A stretch of DNA of 64,000 nucleotides from Chlamydia trachomatis A/HAR-13. Its GTDB lineage: Bacteria > Chlamydiota > Chlamydiia > Chlamydiales > Chlamydiaceae. Shown here one piece after another: positions 18,375-27,321 of the stretch. Every line of letters begins with the position of its first letter. Positions within the stretch are counted from its first letter, which is position 1. Where the stretch lies: positions 496,001 through 560,000 of the forward strand of contig NC_007429.1 of NCBI RefSeq assembly GCF_000012125.1, read 5' to 3'. A program made the translations under genes and the position numbers. The notes beneath the pieces are model-generated. The model worked only from the letters and a program-made list of their open reading frames with translations, was not told where the DNA came from and ran no database searches.

Positions 18375-20018
18375 TTAATAGATGTGTGTATTCTCTGTAT
18401 CAGAAACTGGAACAGTCAATGTATCGGAAGAAAGAATCGCTTCCCCACGAGCATCTCCAGCTGATACTGCTTTCAATGTTACAGAAAACTCTACAGTTTC
18501 TTTAGAACCTAATCTAGGTAACGAATCGAATACTACTGTATTGCCTGTAATCGTTCCTTTAGTTGGTCCAGAGAAGGATACAGGTTGCAGTTCTTTAGAG
18601 AATTTAAGCATTAAAGAAACATTTGTATCTTCTGCAGAACCTCTGTTGGTGACACAAATACGGTAAACAGTATTTTCTCCTACACAAACAGGGTCACAAG
18701 TATCTACTACGCACATATGAGTAGCAGCAACTCCTTTCCAGTAAGTTGTCGCTTCTGCGCAAGAAGTACAAGTACCACAGTCAGAGCAGCTCTTCACAAC
18801 AACATTATTTGTGAATTGTCCAGGAGTTTGTGCTCTTACTAGAACTTTATACTGTAGAGACTCTCCAGGATTCAGTTCTTTCACAGTCCAAACTACTTTA
18901 TTACAAGAAATTTGAGCTCCTGCAGCTTCAAGAACTGTGACTCCGGGAGAAAGAGTGTCTTCAACGACGACATCTCGCAACACAAGATCTCCAGGATTGG
19001 AAACGGAGATCACATATTCTACAGGCTTACAAACATAAGACCAATCTGCTCCTGCAATACTTACTTGTACGCAAGGCTCGTTGATCACAGTTGTTACGCT
19101 TGCTGTATTTTTATGTCCTCCACAGTAAGAAACCGTTGCTATATTGGTAGCACGACCACGTTTAAGCGGACAAAACTCTACAGTAATTGTTCTGTGCTCT
19201 CCAGGTTGCATATCTCCAAGAGTAAACGTCAGTACACGCTGTCCAGAAGAATGAGCGTAACCATCTGGAACAGGATTTTCAACAACAACGTTACGAGCTG
19301 TTGCTGTTCCTTGGTTCACTATATTAATTTTGTAAACTACTGGGCAACGCAAACAAGCATTCTCTGGGCCTTCTTGTTTAACACAGATAGCAGGTTGTCC
19401 ACATTTTGTAACCGAACGGATCTCTGGACAAGCGCATACTGTTGCAGCTGTAAAGCAGCAACCTTCTTTAAGAGGTTTTACCCATACAGTAATTTTACTC
19501 TTTTCGCCTTGTCCTAAGCGGTCAATTTTCCAAACTAGCTTACCATCAGCAGTAGGAGTTGTCGCTGGATCACTGCGTACGAACTCTGCTTCACATGGTA
19601 ATTGCTGAGTAATGATAACATCAACACAATCCCTTTTACCTGTAGCAGTAATTTCAATAGGATAGGGAGATCCTACCGTAGCATATTCAGGAACAGCTTG
19701 TGTGATTTCAACATTGCGATCATCATTAACTTTGACTGTATACATTCTGCCAAAGCAAGAATCCTGTTTAGGTCCTGTAGCTTTAGACTCATGAACCGGA
19801 GCAACCTCTTTACGGTCTACGGGAGTCTCTTTGCTGTGGTTTTTTCTTGCTTTTTTGCTTTTATGAGAAGTGTTGTCTTTCGCTTTGGTGTCAGCTAAGC
19901 TAATAACGTTTGTAGAGAGAGACTCTGCCATAGAGGTCTCTAACACCCCGCTAGCAAATAAACTCGCCACACTAGTCACCGCGAAGATCGTCACTGCTCG
20001 TCTGATGAGTTTGTTCAT
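18375..20018 (-). CDS. omcB: Large cysteine-rich outer membrane complex protein OmcB
   Basis: 547 residues from the ATG at 20018, with AGGAG just upstream. A signal sequence (about 1-40) is followed by a strongly basic region (K-K-A-R-K-N-H near 55-61) known as the heparan-sulfate-binding adhesin segment. After it come repeated immunoglobulin-like/DUF11 modules rich in cysteine pairs, which cross-link the elementary-body outer membrane complex by disulfides. Residue 66 is Pro, the state reported for non-LGV serovar E rather than Leu of LGV. Expressed late, under EUO control. It is 164 bases downstream of omcA, in one operon, with a 15-bp hairpin between. Confidence 0.97.
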   Translation of the reverse strand: MNKLIRRAVTIFAVTSVASLFASGVLETSMAESLSTNVISLADTKAKDNTSHKSKKARKNHSKETPVDRKEVAPVHESKATGPKQDSCFGRMYTVKVNDDRNVEITQAVPEYATVGSPYPIEITATGKRDCVDVIITQQLPCEAEFVRSDPATTPTADGKLVWKIDRLGQGEKSKITVWVKPLKEGCCFTAATVCACPEIRSVTKCGQPAICVKQEGPENACLRCPVVYKINIVNQGTATARNVVVENPVPDGYAHSSGQRVLTFTLGDMQPGEHRTITVEFCPLKRGRATNIATVSYCGGHKNTASVTTVINEPCVQVSIAGADWSYVCKPVEYVISVSNPGDLVLRDVVVEDTLSPGVTVLEAAGAQISCNKVVWTVKELNPGESLQYKVLVRAQTPGQFTNNVVVKSCSDCGTCTSCAEATTYWKGVAATHMCVVDTCDPVCVGENTVYRICVTNRGSAEDTNVSLMLKFSKELQPVSFSGPTKGTITGNTVVFDSLPRLGSKETVEFSVTLKAVSAGDARGEAILSSDTLTVPVSDTENTHIY

Positions 20019-20114
20019 AGGATCTCCTATTCGCATAGATTATTTTTTGTCTGCCATCGGGTACAAATTGTTATTAACTAACTTTTACCCTCAACATTTT
20101 CTTGTTAGCCGAAA

Positions 20115-20148
20115 TAGTTAGTAAGGAAGCCAACTTCCTTACTAACTA
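20115..20148 (-). repeat. 15-bp perfect inverted repeat between omcA and omcB
   Basis: TAGTTAGTAAGGAAG (20115-20129) and its exact complement (20134-20148) flank a 4-base loop. It sits in the omcA-omcB spacer and is not followed by a T tract on the minus strand. It is therefore more likely an attenuator, RNA-processing or 3'-stabilising hairpin that tunes omcA against omcB than a full terminator. Confidence 0.7.
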
Positions 20149-20182
20149 CATCTGTTGTGGGTAGGCTCTTAACTTGCGCTAC

Positions 20183-20449
20183 CTATTGTCTGCATTTGCC
20201 GTCAACTGGAATTCCTCTAGCTTGAGGGCCATGTTTAGCATCTTGGTGCGTATCCCCTCCGCAAGGTTTGCAAGCTGGGACATACCCGTTACAAGAGTTG
20301 CAACCACCGTCTACGTCTTTCTTCTTAGATTCACAAGGTGAACATTGGATAGGTGCGCATGGATCTTCGAAGCAACAGTCAACGATACGACAACAACTAC
20401 TTAAAGAAACAACACTACATAAAGCAGCGAGTAAAGCAGTTTTTTTCAT
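20183..20449 (-). CDS. omcA: Small cysteine-rich lipoprotein OmcA
   Basis: 88 residues. A lipoprotein signal peptide ends in L-S-S-C (lipobox, Cys19), followed by many cysteines in C-C, C-x-x-C and C-x-P-C arrangements. OmcA is the 9-kDa lipoprotein of the chlamydial outer membrane complex. It is anchored in the outer membrane by its lipid and disulfide-linked with OmcB and MOMP in elementary bodies. It is the first gene of omcAB, translated from an ATG preceded by AAGGAG. Transcription is late in development. Confidence 0.97.
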   Translation of the reverse strand: MKKTALLAALCSVVSLSSCCRIVDCCFEDPCAPIQCSPCESKKKDVDGGCNSCNGYVPACKPCGGDTHQDAKHGPQARGIPVDGKCRQ

Positions 20450-20552
20450 AACTTCCAGACTCCTTTCTAGAAAAGGGCTCTTGAAGTTTCTTTTATCGAT
20501 AAAAGCAATTCTTTTAACAATAAAAGAAACTAGCCCTCATAGACAATATTAC

Positions 20553-20558
20553 ATTATA
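20553..20558 (-). promoter_or_regulatory. Candidate -10 element of omcAB
   Basis: A perfect TATAAT on the minus strand 104 bases upstream of the omcA start, in the stretch where the known late omcAB promoter should lie. The -35 region is degenerate. EUO is known to bind this promoter region in C. trachomatis; the operator cannot be delimited by eye. Confidence 0.35.
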
Positions 20559-20756
20559 AAATAAAAATTATATCAATTGTTTTTTAAAACAAATCGTCTA
20601 ATAACAGGTAATTAGCAAATCAAAGCAAACAAAATAAAATAATAAACAGCTCGGATTCAAAGAGATAAGTTTGCCTACAAACAAAACAAACTTCGATAGA
20701 ATAAATAAACTAAAACTAAAATCTATCTAAACTATAGATAACAAACAGACTAACTA

Positions 20757-20762
20757 TATAAT
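20757..20762 (+). promoter_or_regulatory. Candidate -10 element for the small lipoprotein gene
   Basis: A perfect TATAAT 24 bases before the ATG, with CGGAGGGA as ribosome site directly downstream. Transcription would start just before the ribosome site, giving a very short leader. No good -35 box is seen. Confidence 0.4.
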
Positions 20763-20785
20763 ACAAGAATCGGAGGGATGAAAAA

Positions 20786-21010
20786 ATGAAAAGATTTTTC
20801 CTTTTTATTGTAGCTACTGCTGCCCTCCTGACACAAGGGTGCTCCTATGAACCCCCGAAAAGGGAGTACATCTTAGCCCAGAAGTGCTCCCCTCTTTTCA
20901 AACACGCCCGAACCTTAGATTTCTCTCTAGCTCAAGCAGTATTTGAAATGACCTTCTTTACCAAAGCACCACCCTGTGTATCAAGTCTTGAAGAATTGTC
21001 TCAAAATTAG
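20786..21010 (+). CDS. Small predicted lipoprotein
   Basis: 74 residues with an N-terminal hydrophobic signal and the lipobox L-T-Q-G-C (Cys19). The rest is a polar mature peptide of about 56 residues with two further cysteines. The ATG has a strong GGAGG site eight bases upstream and a TATAAT ahead of that. It is divergent from omcA and its end overlaps the end of gltX by four bases. The mature part is not recognised. The combination of lipid anchor, extra Cys and position beside omcA suggests, but does not show, an envelope role. Confidence 0.7.
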   Translation: MKRFFLFIVATAALLTQGCSYEPPKREYILAQKCSPLFKHARTLDFSLAQAVFEMTFFTKAPPCVSSLEELSQN

Positions 21011-22527
21011 AAGTCTAAAAATCTAATGTCTTCAAGAGGCTGATCCTGCAACGCTTTGTCGACTTGCTGCTGCACTTTCTTGGATACTCCTCCCAATAGA
21101 TTTTGAGCATAGGTCAGCCGTGCTCGCGTCCTAGCCTTACCTAGTAATTCCATCGAATCAAAAAGAGGAAGTCCCTGTTTTGCACCAGTAATAGCCACAT
21201 ATAGCAGAGGGATTACAGCCTTCTTATGATGCACTTGAAAAGCCTCTGCTAACCATTTAGATCCTTGATAGAAGAAATCTTTCTCCCATAGATCCTTCTT
21301 CTCTAAATACTTCACTAGGCTATACAACATGACTGCAGCCTGCTCTTGCTTAAGCGAAGATGGCAATAACTCCTCTTTACTATATTGAGGAATCGCAGTG
21401 AAAAAGAAGCTGGTTAACCCAACGAAATCGGCTAACGTAGTGATACGTGATTGACAGAGAGGAAGAATTTTCAATAAAAACTCGTCATTCCAGAGCCACC
21501 CCTTCAATTCTTGTAAGAGACTCTCTGGAGATCCTTCGTGGTTAAGATAGTGTTTGTTCATCCAGTCTAACTTACGGATATCGAAAACGGCTCCGGATCT
21601 TCCAATTCGTTTAGGATCAAACGCTTCTATCAAACGCTGCATGGAATAAATCTCTTCATCCCCTTCCATACTATACCCCATTAGGGTCAGGAAATTCATG
21701 AACGCTTCTTTTTTGTATCCAGCATCCCGATAGTAAAAAATAGAAGTAGGATTCTTTCTCTTGGAAAGCTTACTTCCATCAGGATTTAGAAGAAGCGGCA
21801 TATGGAAAAACTGCGGAGGCTCCCACCCAAAAGCTTCGTAAAGAAGAAGGTGTTTAGGTGTAGAACTTAACCACTCTTCCCCTCGCAACACATGGGTAAT
21901 CCCCATCAAATGATCATCAACTACATTAGCAAAGTGATACGTAGGGAACCCGTCTGATTTAACCAAAACTTGATCGTCAACATCTGCCCAAGGGAAAACG
22001 ACACAACCTTTGCATTGATCTTCAAAAACACTTTCTCCCGTCAAAGGCACTTTCAAACGAATGGTATAAGGCTGTCCTTGCTCTTCTCTTTGTCGAACTT
22101 CCTCTGGAGATAGGTAACGATACCGGCGATCGTATCCTCCTCTGTACCCCAGAGTACTGGCAACCGCCCGCATTTCCTGCAATTCTTGAGGAGTAGCAAA
22201 ACACTTGTACGCACAATCTGTTTGTAAGAGGATCTCTGCGTATTTTTTGTAAATCTCTGTGCGTTCGGACTGCCGATAAGGGCCATAAGCTCCTCCAACA
22301 TCTGGACCTTCGTCCCAACGAATTCCGCACCACTTGAGGGCGGAGAAAATATTTGCTTCATAATCGTCCCGACTTCGAGTTTGATCCGTATCTTCAATCC
22401 TCAAAATCATTTGCCCATTATATTTTCTTGCAAAAACCTCATTAAACAGAGCCATATAAGCAGTCCCCACATGAGGATCTCCTGTAGGAGAAGGGGCTAC
22501 TCTAACGCGTACATTTTGGACAGTCAT
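21007..22527 (-). CDS. gltX: Glutamyl-tRNA synthetase
   Basis: 506 residues, class I synthetase. The HIGH-type motif is [12 protein letters not shown] and the KMSKS-type motif is [15 protein letters not shown] near residue 46 is also diagnostic. Chlamydiae lack a glutaminyl-tRNA synthetase and use the GatCAB amidotransferase, so this enzyme is expected to be non-discriminating and to charge both tRNA-Glu and tRNA-Gln. It lies downstream of euo on the same strand, beyond a strong terminator. Its end overlaps the convergent lipoprotein gene by four bases. Confidence 0.96.
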   Translation of the reverse strand: MTVQNVRVRVAPSPTGDPHVGTAYMALFNEVFARKYNGQMILRIEDTDQTRSRDDYEANIFSALKWCGIRWDEGPDVGGAYGPYRQSERTEIYKKYAEILLQTDCAYKCFATPQELQEMRAVASTLGYRGGYDRRYRYLSPEEVRQREEQGQPYTIRLKVPLTGESVFEDQCKGCVVFPWADVDDQVLVKSDGFPTYHFANVVDDHLMGITHVLRGEEWLSSTPKHLLLYEAFGWEPPQFFHMPLLLNPDGSKLSKRKNPTSIFYYRDAGYKKEAFMNFLTLMGYSMEGDEEIYSMQRLIEAFDPKRIGRSGAVFDIRKLDWMNKHYLNHEGSPESLLQELKGWLWNDEFLLKILPLCQSRITTLADFVGLTSFFFTAIPQYSKEELLPSSLKQEQAAVMLYSLVKYLEKKDLWEKDFFYQGSKWLAEAFQVHHKKAVIPLLYVAITGAKQGLPLFDSMELLGKARTRARLTYAQNLLGGVSKKVQQQVDKALQDQPLEDIRFLDF

Positions 22528-22718
22528 TCGCTACTAACCCAGGAAAGGAAACTTTTCTATCTTTATGAAATGAACACCCCGTCCCGGGTTCCTGTCCTAT
22601 GAATCAGGCATAAAATCGGACCGTTCAAAGCCCTATGTTCCTAAACGATACCAGAGAGATTCATTCTTGGCGACTTTAACAAAACTAAAATAACGAGTTT
22701 TTCGGAGCTCTTTTTCAA

Positions 22719-22755
22719 CAAAAAAAAAGCCCCCCTCCGGAATTCCGGAGGAGGC
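22719..22755 (-). terminator. Strong intrinsic terminator after euo
   Basis: The palindrome CCTCCGGAATTCCGGAGG (22735-22752), extended by GC-rich arms, is followed on the minus strand by nine T's (22720-22728). It lies about 45 bases after the euo stop and separates euo from gltX. Confidence 0.9.
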
Positions 22756-22798
22756 CCAAGCTCTCCCCTGCTGTGCCCTTACAGAGAAGGCTCTATCT

Positions 22799-23350
22799 CT
22801 ATGAGATAAAATTTTCTGCGTCTGCCAGCAAATCTGCGCCCAAAGCCTCAAAACCCTCTCTCATGGCTGCAAGACTTTTCCCTTTGCGCTCAGCTTCCTT
22901 CTTCAGATAATCGTTTCGATATCTGTCTACTTCCGAAACGTGAATGACCCAAGCAGATCCCCGACGCTCTCCTTTCATAGCACCAATGCGTGTAGCATAG
23001 TAAATCTTCTGTTCAGGAACATCCAGCATGGACGCCACTTGTCCCACGGAATAAAAGCCTTTCTCGTTATCAAACAGAAGCTCTCCTTGATAAGTAGATT
23101 TAGCTCGTGAATAACGATTACGTCTGTAATCCTCTAGATCTTGCAAATCTATTTCCCAACGAGTAGTCTTCGATGCTTTTAATTTCTTCTGTTTAATAGC
23201 AACATAGATAGCCTGACGAGTCACATTATGCAACTTGGCAGCCTGAGTAATCGATACTCTTTGCGAAGTAACAGGAACAGCATTCTCTTCTTGCTGCTGA
23301 ACTTGAACTTGTTCTGCTTCGACCCCTGTATCTTGTTGTAAGCATTCCAT
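22799..23350 (-). CDS. euo: EUO, developmental transcriptional repressor
   Basis: 183 residues from the ATG at 23350; GAGGGAGG lies upstream, and a GTG at 23377 is open but lacks a ribosome site. Two excisionase/MerR-like helix-turn-helix units are visible: one beginning SITQAAKLHNVTRQAIY (near residue 43) and one beginning YSVGQVASMLDVPEQKIYY (near residue 109). EUO is an early gene product that binds and represses late promoters such as omcAB, so it helps keep reticulate bodies from converting too early. It is located only a few kb from its target omcAB. Ends at a strong terminator. Confidence 0.95.
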   Translation of the reverse strand: MECLQQDTGVEAEQVQVQQQEENAVPVTSQRVSITQAAKLHNVTRQAIYVAIKQKKLKASKTTRWEIDLQDLEDYRRNRYSRAKSTYQGELLFDNEKGFYSVGQVASMLDVPEQKIYYATRIGAMKGERRGSAWVIHVSEVDRYRNDYLKKEAERKGKSLAAMREGFEALGADLLADAENFIS

Positions 23351-23754
23351 ACGACTGTTTAGTCCTCCCTCGTCCACTTAAAAATAAATCCTCTCATCTT
23401 GGCCTGTCTTGTGAATAATGGCTCTGTGACCTTCTAACCCAGTCTCTTAGAGCTATGCTTATTGAATCTCTAAGTCGGACAAGCCCTTTCCACTCTATTC
23501 TCTCTTCCTAGTTTAGCGAGCGCTTACTGAAAAATTGCAAAATCCTTAAAAAGAGAAGGTAACATTTTCCCAACAAAAAACTTATTAATCAAGCGGTTTG
23601 TTAAAAATAAATGCTATTTTTGAAACAAAGTTTTGTAAAGTTTTTTACAATAGGAGAGATTTTGTCCTCTCCCCTACTCTGAGACGACTAGAGAGGATAA
23701 TACAGACTTCTAAAAACCCAATCGAAACCACTAAACAAATTCAGGGTTAAGGAT
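23351..23754. other. Intergenic region upstream of euo
   Basis: 404 bases between recJ (stop at 23755) and euo, both on the minus strand. It should carry the strong early promoter of euo. A TTGCAA with a TAAACT 19 bases on is visible (minus strand near 23518-23548), but this pairing is weak evidence. It also holds a hairpin after recJ (23653-23672) and a 7-bp CTTAGAG/CTCTAAG inverted repeat near 23446-23474. No open frame or known RNA was recognised. Confidence 0.4.
23653..23672 (-). terminator. Weak hairpin terminator after recJ
   Basis: On the minus strand GGAGAG, an 8-base loop and CTCTCC form a 6-bp stem, followed by TATTGTAAAAAACTTT. It lies about 80 bases after the recJ stop. The tail is not a clean T run, so efficiency is uncertain. 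Confidence 0.4.
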
Positions 23755-25509
23755 TTACAACCGAGGAATCTGTATACGAAAATCCTGAATCAACAAACGA
23801 ATTGCTCCGCGAGCCGACCGCCTCATAATACGTAACGTATAGGCGATATCCAAAGGTATATTCCAATTCGCTTTGAGTAGACTAATCTTATCCCCCTGAC
23901 CGAAAGCCGTCCCCTCCAAGTTTCTCTCCCCACTATTCAAATACAATTTGACATGGTTCCCGGCTAATAACTTTGGATAACGCACCTGTATGGCTTTTGT
24001 ATAGAAGACTGGGGATACATTCCCTTTTCCAAAAGGCTCAAGAAGCTCCATAGAAGCAATTAAATCCCGATTGATGCGAGAGAAATCCATCCCAACATCT
24101 AAGGAAAGCGTACGCATTGCATCATCTTTTCTCAAAGAAGAACTCACTAGATGAATAAATTTTTTCCTGAATCCCTCGACCTGATCTTCTTTGATCATAA
24201 GCCCGGCAGCGAAATCATGCCCGCCATACGATAGAAAAAAGGATTCGCATTTACGAAGAACTCCTAATAAAGGGAAAGATCCTATAGTACGTAAAGATCC
24301 CTTTCCTATCCCATCTTGGAGAGCAATAATTGCTACTGGCTTGTTATAGGTACGCGCTAAACGAGCAGAAATAATGGGGATTACTCTAGAGTGCCAATTA
24401 GGAGAAGCTAATACAATAGCTGATTGAGCTGTAAGCTTAGGATTCGCAGCTAGAATCCTTTCCACATCGCGCAGTACCTCGGCTTCTATTCGCTGACGCT
24501 CTTGATTTACAGCAGAAAGCTCTGAGACGATCGTTCCAATATTTTTAGGATCATGAGACAAAAGTAACTTTACACCCTGACTTGAATCTGCCAACCTCCC
24601 TAAACTATTGAGTTTTGGAGTAATTCTAATTCCTAGATTGGTCGACGATACCTCAGACTTATCAACCCCTGATAATGAACACAGCTTTTTTAAGCCTAAT
24701 CGTTTTCCTTTTGCTATTTCTTTAATTCCATAAGAAACTAAGATACGATTCTCTCCTGAAAGCCTCCCTACATCTGCAATCGTCCCCAAACTTACCAAAT
24801 CTAAAAAACGCAAAAGGTCTATTTTGTCTTTCCAAGAAGCATCCTGCTGGATCAATTCTTCATAGGTTGCGCATACCAATTTAAACGCGACTCCTACTCC
24901 TGTAAGCTCTTTATTTGGATAAGGATTTTTATCTAATTTAGGATTTAGCATTGCAACGCAATGCGGAAGCTTCCCTGTAGGCATATGGTGATCCGTAACG
25001 ATCACGTCTATACCCTGTTTATTGATAGCGTGAACCTCTTTCCCTGCTGTGATACCGCAATCCACAGTAATTAAAAGAGAAATACCATCCTGCAGCATTT
25101 GAGAAATTAAAGAAGCTGTCTCTCCATGTTGTTTAAACAATGTCCCGGAACAGCAATAACTTGTTTTCACTCCAAGTATTTGTAGAAATTCAACGATCAA
25201 GGTCACGCCTGTTATACCGTCTACATCCCCATCTCCATAGATCATCACGTGCTCATTATTTGCTTTAGCTTGGAGTAACCGTGCTACAGCTTTCTCCATA
25301 TCTAAGAACAAAGAGGTGGAGTGCAATGAGGAGAGCTGGGGATACAGAAAATCTCGAATCTCTTGGATAGACTGAAATCCCCGAGATATGAGCACTTGAG
25401 CAATCGCAGGATGAAGATGAAACTCTTTTAAGATCTTCTTTAGAAAGACCTCATTATGCTTAGGGTAATCCCATTTTTGTCCAAGGGAGGATAAACTATC
25501 TTTTTCCAT
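23755..25509 (-). CDS. recJ: Single-stranded-DNA exonuclease RecJ
   Basis: 584 residues. DHH-family motifs are present: Y-G-D-G-D-V-D-G-I-T-G near residue 80, I-T-V-D-C-G-I-T, and V-T-D-H-H-M-P near residue 160. The DHHA1 motif S-Y-G-G-H-D-F-A-A-G-L lies near residue 420, followed by the C-terminal OB domain. The enzyme degrades single-stranded DNA 5' to 3' in the RecF and mismatch-repair pathways; recO of the same pathway lies near 51 kb. It begins 100 bases after secDF, beyond a terminator hairpin that lies between them. Confidence 0.95.
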   Translation of the reverse strand: MEKDSLSSLGQKWDYPKHNEVFLKKILKEFHLHPAIAQVLISRGFQSIQEIRDFLYPQLSSLHSTSLFLDMEKAVARLLQAKANNEHVMIYGDGDVDGITGVTLIVEFLQILGVKTSYCCSGTLFKQHGETASLISQMLQDGISLLITVDCGITAGKEVHAINKQGIDVIVTDHHMPTGKLPHCVAMLNPKLDKNPYPNKELTGVGVAFKLVCATYEELIQQDASWKDKIDLLRFLDLVSLGTIADVGRLSGENRILVSYGIKEIAKGKRLGLKKLCSLSGVDKSEVSSTNLGIRITPKLNSLGRLADSSQGVKLLLSHDPKNIGTIVSELSAVNQERQRIEAEVLRDVERILAANPKLTAQSAIVLASPNWHSRVIPIISARLARTYNKPVAIIALQDGIGKGSLRTIGSFPLLGVLRKCESFFLSYGGHDFAAGLMIKEDQVEGFRKKFIHLVSSSLRKDDAMRTLSLDVGMDFSRINRDLIASMELLEPFGKGNVSPVFYTKAIQVRYPKLLAGNHVKLYLNSGERNLEGTAFGQGDKISLLKANWNIPLDIAYTLRIMRRSARGAIRLLIQDFRIQIPRL

Positions 25510-25534
25510 ATACCTACCGGAGGAAAACTCCTGT

Positions 25535-25573
25535 TAAAAAAAAGCTCCTTCCTCCTTTAGGAGGAAAGGAGCC
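25535..25573 (-). terminator. Strong intrinsic terminator after secDF
   Basis: On the minus strand a long stem (GCTCCTTTCCTCC paired with GGAGGAAGGAGC, one bulge, short loop) is followed by eight T's. It lies about 55 bases after the secDF stop and just before recJ, so recJ needs its own promoter. Confidence 0.88.
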
Positions 25574-25626
25574 CCATAATCATCCCACAATTTTAGGATC
25601 ATATACGCCCAAGCGTATTTCATCAT

Positions 25627-27321
25627 TTACCGTAGGGAATTTTGTTCTTCCTTACGCACCATGAATAAGAGAAGCGGAGGAGCTATGTACAATGAAGATA
25701 GCGTTCCTAACAAGATCCCCACTGTCATAATGAATGCAAAATTGAAAATAGAACCTCCCCCAACGAATAACAAAATGACCAGTACAGATAGAGTTGTTGC
25801 GGTAGTCATAACTGTACGTCCTAATGTCTTCTGCAATGCATCATTGATCAAAATCGGCATTGGGGTGAACAGTTTTTCGCGCCGATCTTCTCGAATACGA
25901 TCAAAAATAATCAACGTATTGTTCAAAGAGTACCCTAGCACTGTCATCAATGCGCCTATTGCTTGCAAATCAATCTGTATTCTCTGCAAAAAGAAATGTA
26001 AGGCAACTAGCACAGCACAAGTCGCTAATAAGTCGTGCATTAAAGCACAAATCGCACTGAAGGCATATCTCCACTCAAAGCGCAAGCTAACATAAAGTAA
26101 GATAATTCCTAAAGCTCCAAATAATGCGATGACAGCCTGTGTACGCATTTTATTGGAAAGCTGTCCACTTACCTTAAACCAGCTACCTCGAGAAGCATCA
26201 AATACCATAGAAGTAGTAGAACTTCCGGAATCAGACAATACTTGAAGAACTCGAGCAAGATGATAATCCGATCCTTTCTGTTCTGATCCAGCTCCTTCTA
26301 TTTGCTCAACTCTATCCAAGGCATTCTGAGATAAATATATTTTGACTTTTTCAGAACTATCTGCTCTACGCACACGATAATCTCGAGAAGATAATCCGAT
26401 TTGTTGGAAACGCTTTCTCAATACAGAACACATCTGCTCTGGATTGTACTCACACACATGGGAATCTAAAGTCAGTGCATATCCACCTTTAAAATCCATC
26501 CCAAAAACGGAATCCCAAGCACCAAACCCTAATCCTACACAACCTAAAACAAGAACTACTCCAGAAACTACCCACAAACGTTTACATTCTTTTAAGAAGT
26601 TATGCTTGATCCCAATAAACTTATTCATCATATGCAATTGGGTCTCTCTCGTTTTCTGCACCCAAATGACAAAGAAAAATTTCGTCATAAACAGGGCTGT
26701 GAACATGGATGAGAAAATCCCGATGATCAAAGTGAGCGCGAAACCTTTGATAGGTCCTGTATCTAACATCAGCAGCAATGCTGAAGCTAAAATAGTAGTT
26801 AAATTAGAGTCAAAAATGGCACTGAATGCCTTTTTATAACCTGCTTCTACAGACTCCGACAAGCTTCTAGTCAAAAGATATTCCTCTCGGATTCTTTCAA
26901 AGACTAGAACATTAGCATCAACAGCCATTCCCATTGCTAGAATAATACCAGCTAACCCGGATAGAGTAAGTGGAGCATCCAAATATTGCATAGAAGCCCA
27001 AATGAGCAATAGATTCAGCAGCACCGCTATAGAAGCAATAACACCTCCAAATCTGTAGTACACACTCATTAGTACGATGAGCACTACAAGTCCCAACACA
27101 ACAGAGAGAATTCCTTGTACACGCTGAGAACTTCCCAACTCAGGAGATACCACTTCTTCACTTAAAATTTCTGGGATGAAGGACATAGCTCCAGATTTAA
27201 GATCTGCAGCTAAACGATGTACTTCTCTGTATGAGAAGTTTCCAGAAACACTAGCATGATCTTTCAGTGGAACATTCAACACGGGATCGCTGATCACGTA
27301 GCCATCTAATACGACAGCCAT
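25627..27321 (-). CDS. secDF: SecDF protein-export subunit, C-terminal part after a frameshift (SecD membrane domain plus SecF)
   Basis: 564 codons that continue the reading of the upstream SecD fragment in another frame. It opens with A-V-V-L-D-G-Y-V-I-S-D-P, the end of the SecD periplasmic region. Membrane helices and the SecD motif G-M-A-V-D-A-N-V-L-V-F-E-R follow, then a full SecF with the D-F-K-G-G motif and the L-G-Y-S-L-N-N-T-L-I-I-F-D-R-I-R motif. SecDF uses proton flow to pull secreted proteins across the membrane. Joined by one added base, the two parts give exactly 1400 residues, the length I recall for the intact chlamydial fusion. The ATG at 27321 is unlikely to be a natural start. 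Confidence 0.85.
   Translation of the reverse strand: MAVVLDGYVISDPVLNVPLKDHASVSGNFSYREVHRLAADLKSGAMSFIPEILSEEVVSPELGSSQRVQGILSVVLGLVVLIVLMSVYYRFGGVIASIAVLLNLLLIWASMQYLDAPLTLSGLAGIILAMGMAVDANVLVFERIREEYLLTRSLSESVEAGYKKAFSAIFDSNLTTILASALLLMLDTGPIKGFALTLIIGIFSSMFTALFMTKFFFVIWVQKTRETQLHMMNKFIGIKHNFLKECKRLWVVSGVVLVLGCVGLGFGAWDSVFGMDFKGGYALTLDSHVCEYNPEQMCSVLRKRFQQIGLSSRDYRVRRADSSEKVKIYLSQNALDRVEQIEGAGSEQKGSDYHLARVLQVLSDSGSSTTSMVFDASRGSWFKVSGQLSNKMRTQAVIALFGALGIILLYVSLRFEWRYAFSAICALMHDLLATCAVLVALHFFLQRIQIDLQAIGALMTVLGYSLNNTLIIFDRIREDRREKLFTPMPILINDALQKTLGRTVMTTATTLSVLVILLFVGGGSIFNFAFIMTVGILLGTLSSLYIAPPLLLFMVRKEEQNSLR

Larger units (their letters stand above)
20450..20785. other. Divergent intergenic region omcA / small lipoprotein
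   Basis: 336 very AT-rich bases. On the minus side it must hold the late omcAB promoter: a TATAAT at 20553-20558 and a second at 20567-20572 are candidate -10 elements with poor -35 boxes, as expected for chlamydial late promoters. The omcA leader carries the palindrome CTTTTATCGATAAAAG (20490-20505). On the plus side a TATAAT at 20757-20762 precedes the lipoprotein gene. Confidence 0.5.

Noticed and set aside
18926..19517. 201-codon plus-strand frame opposite omcB
   Set aside because: Antisense shadow of the cysteine-rich omcB coding sequence; codon pattern mirrors the real gene.
23518..23548. euo promoter at TTGCAA-19-TAAACT
   Set aside because: Spacing is long and the -10 poor; not strong enough to list as a feature.
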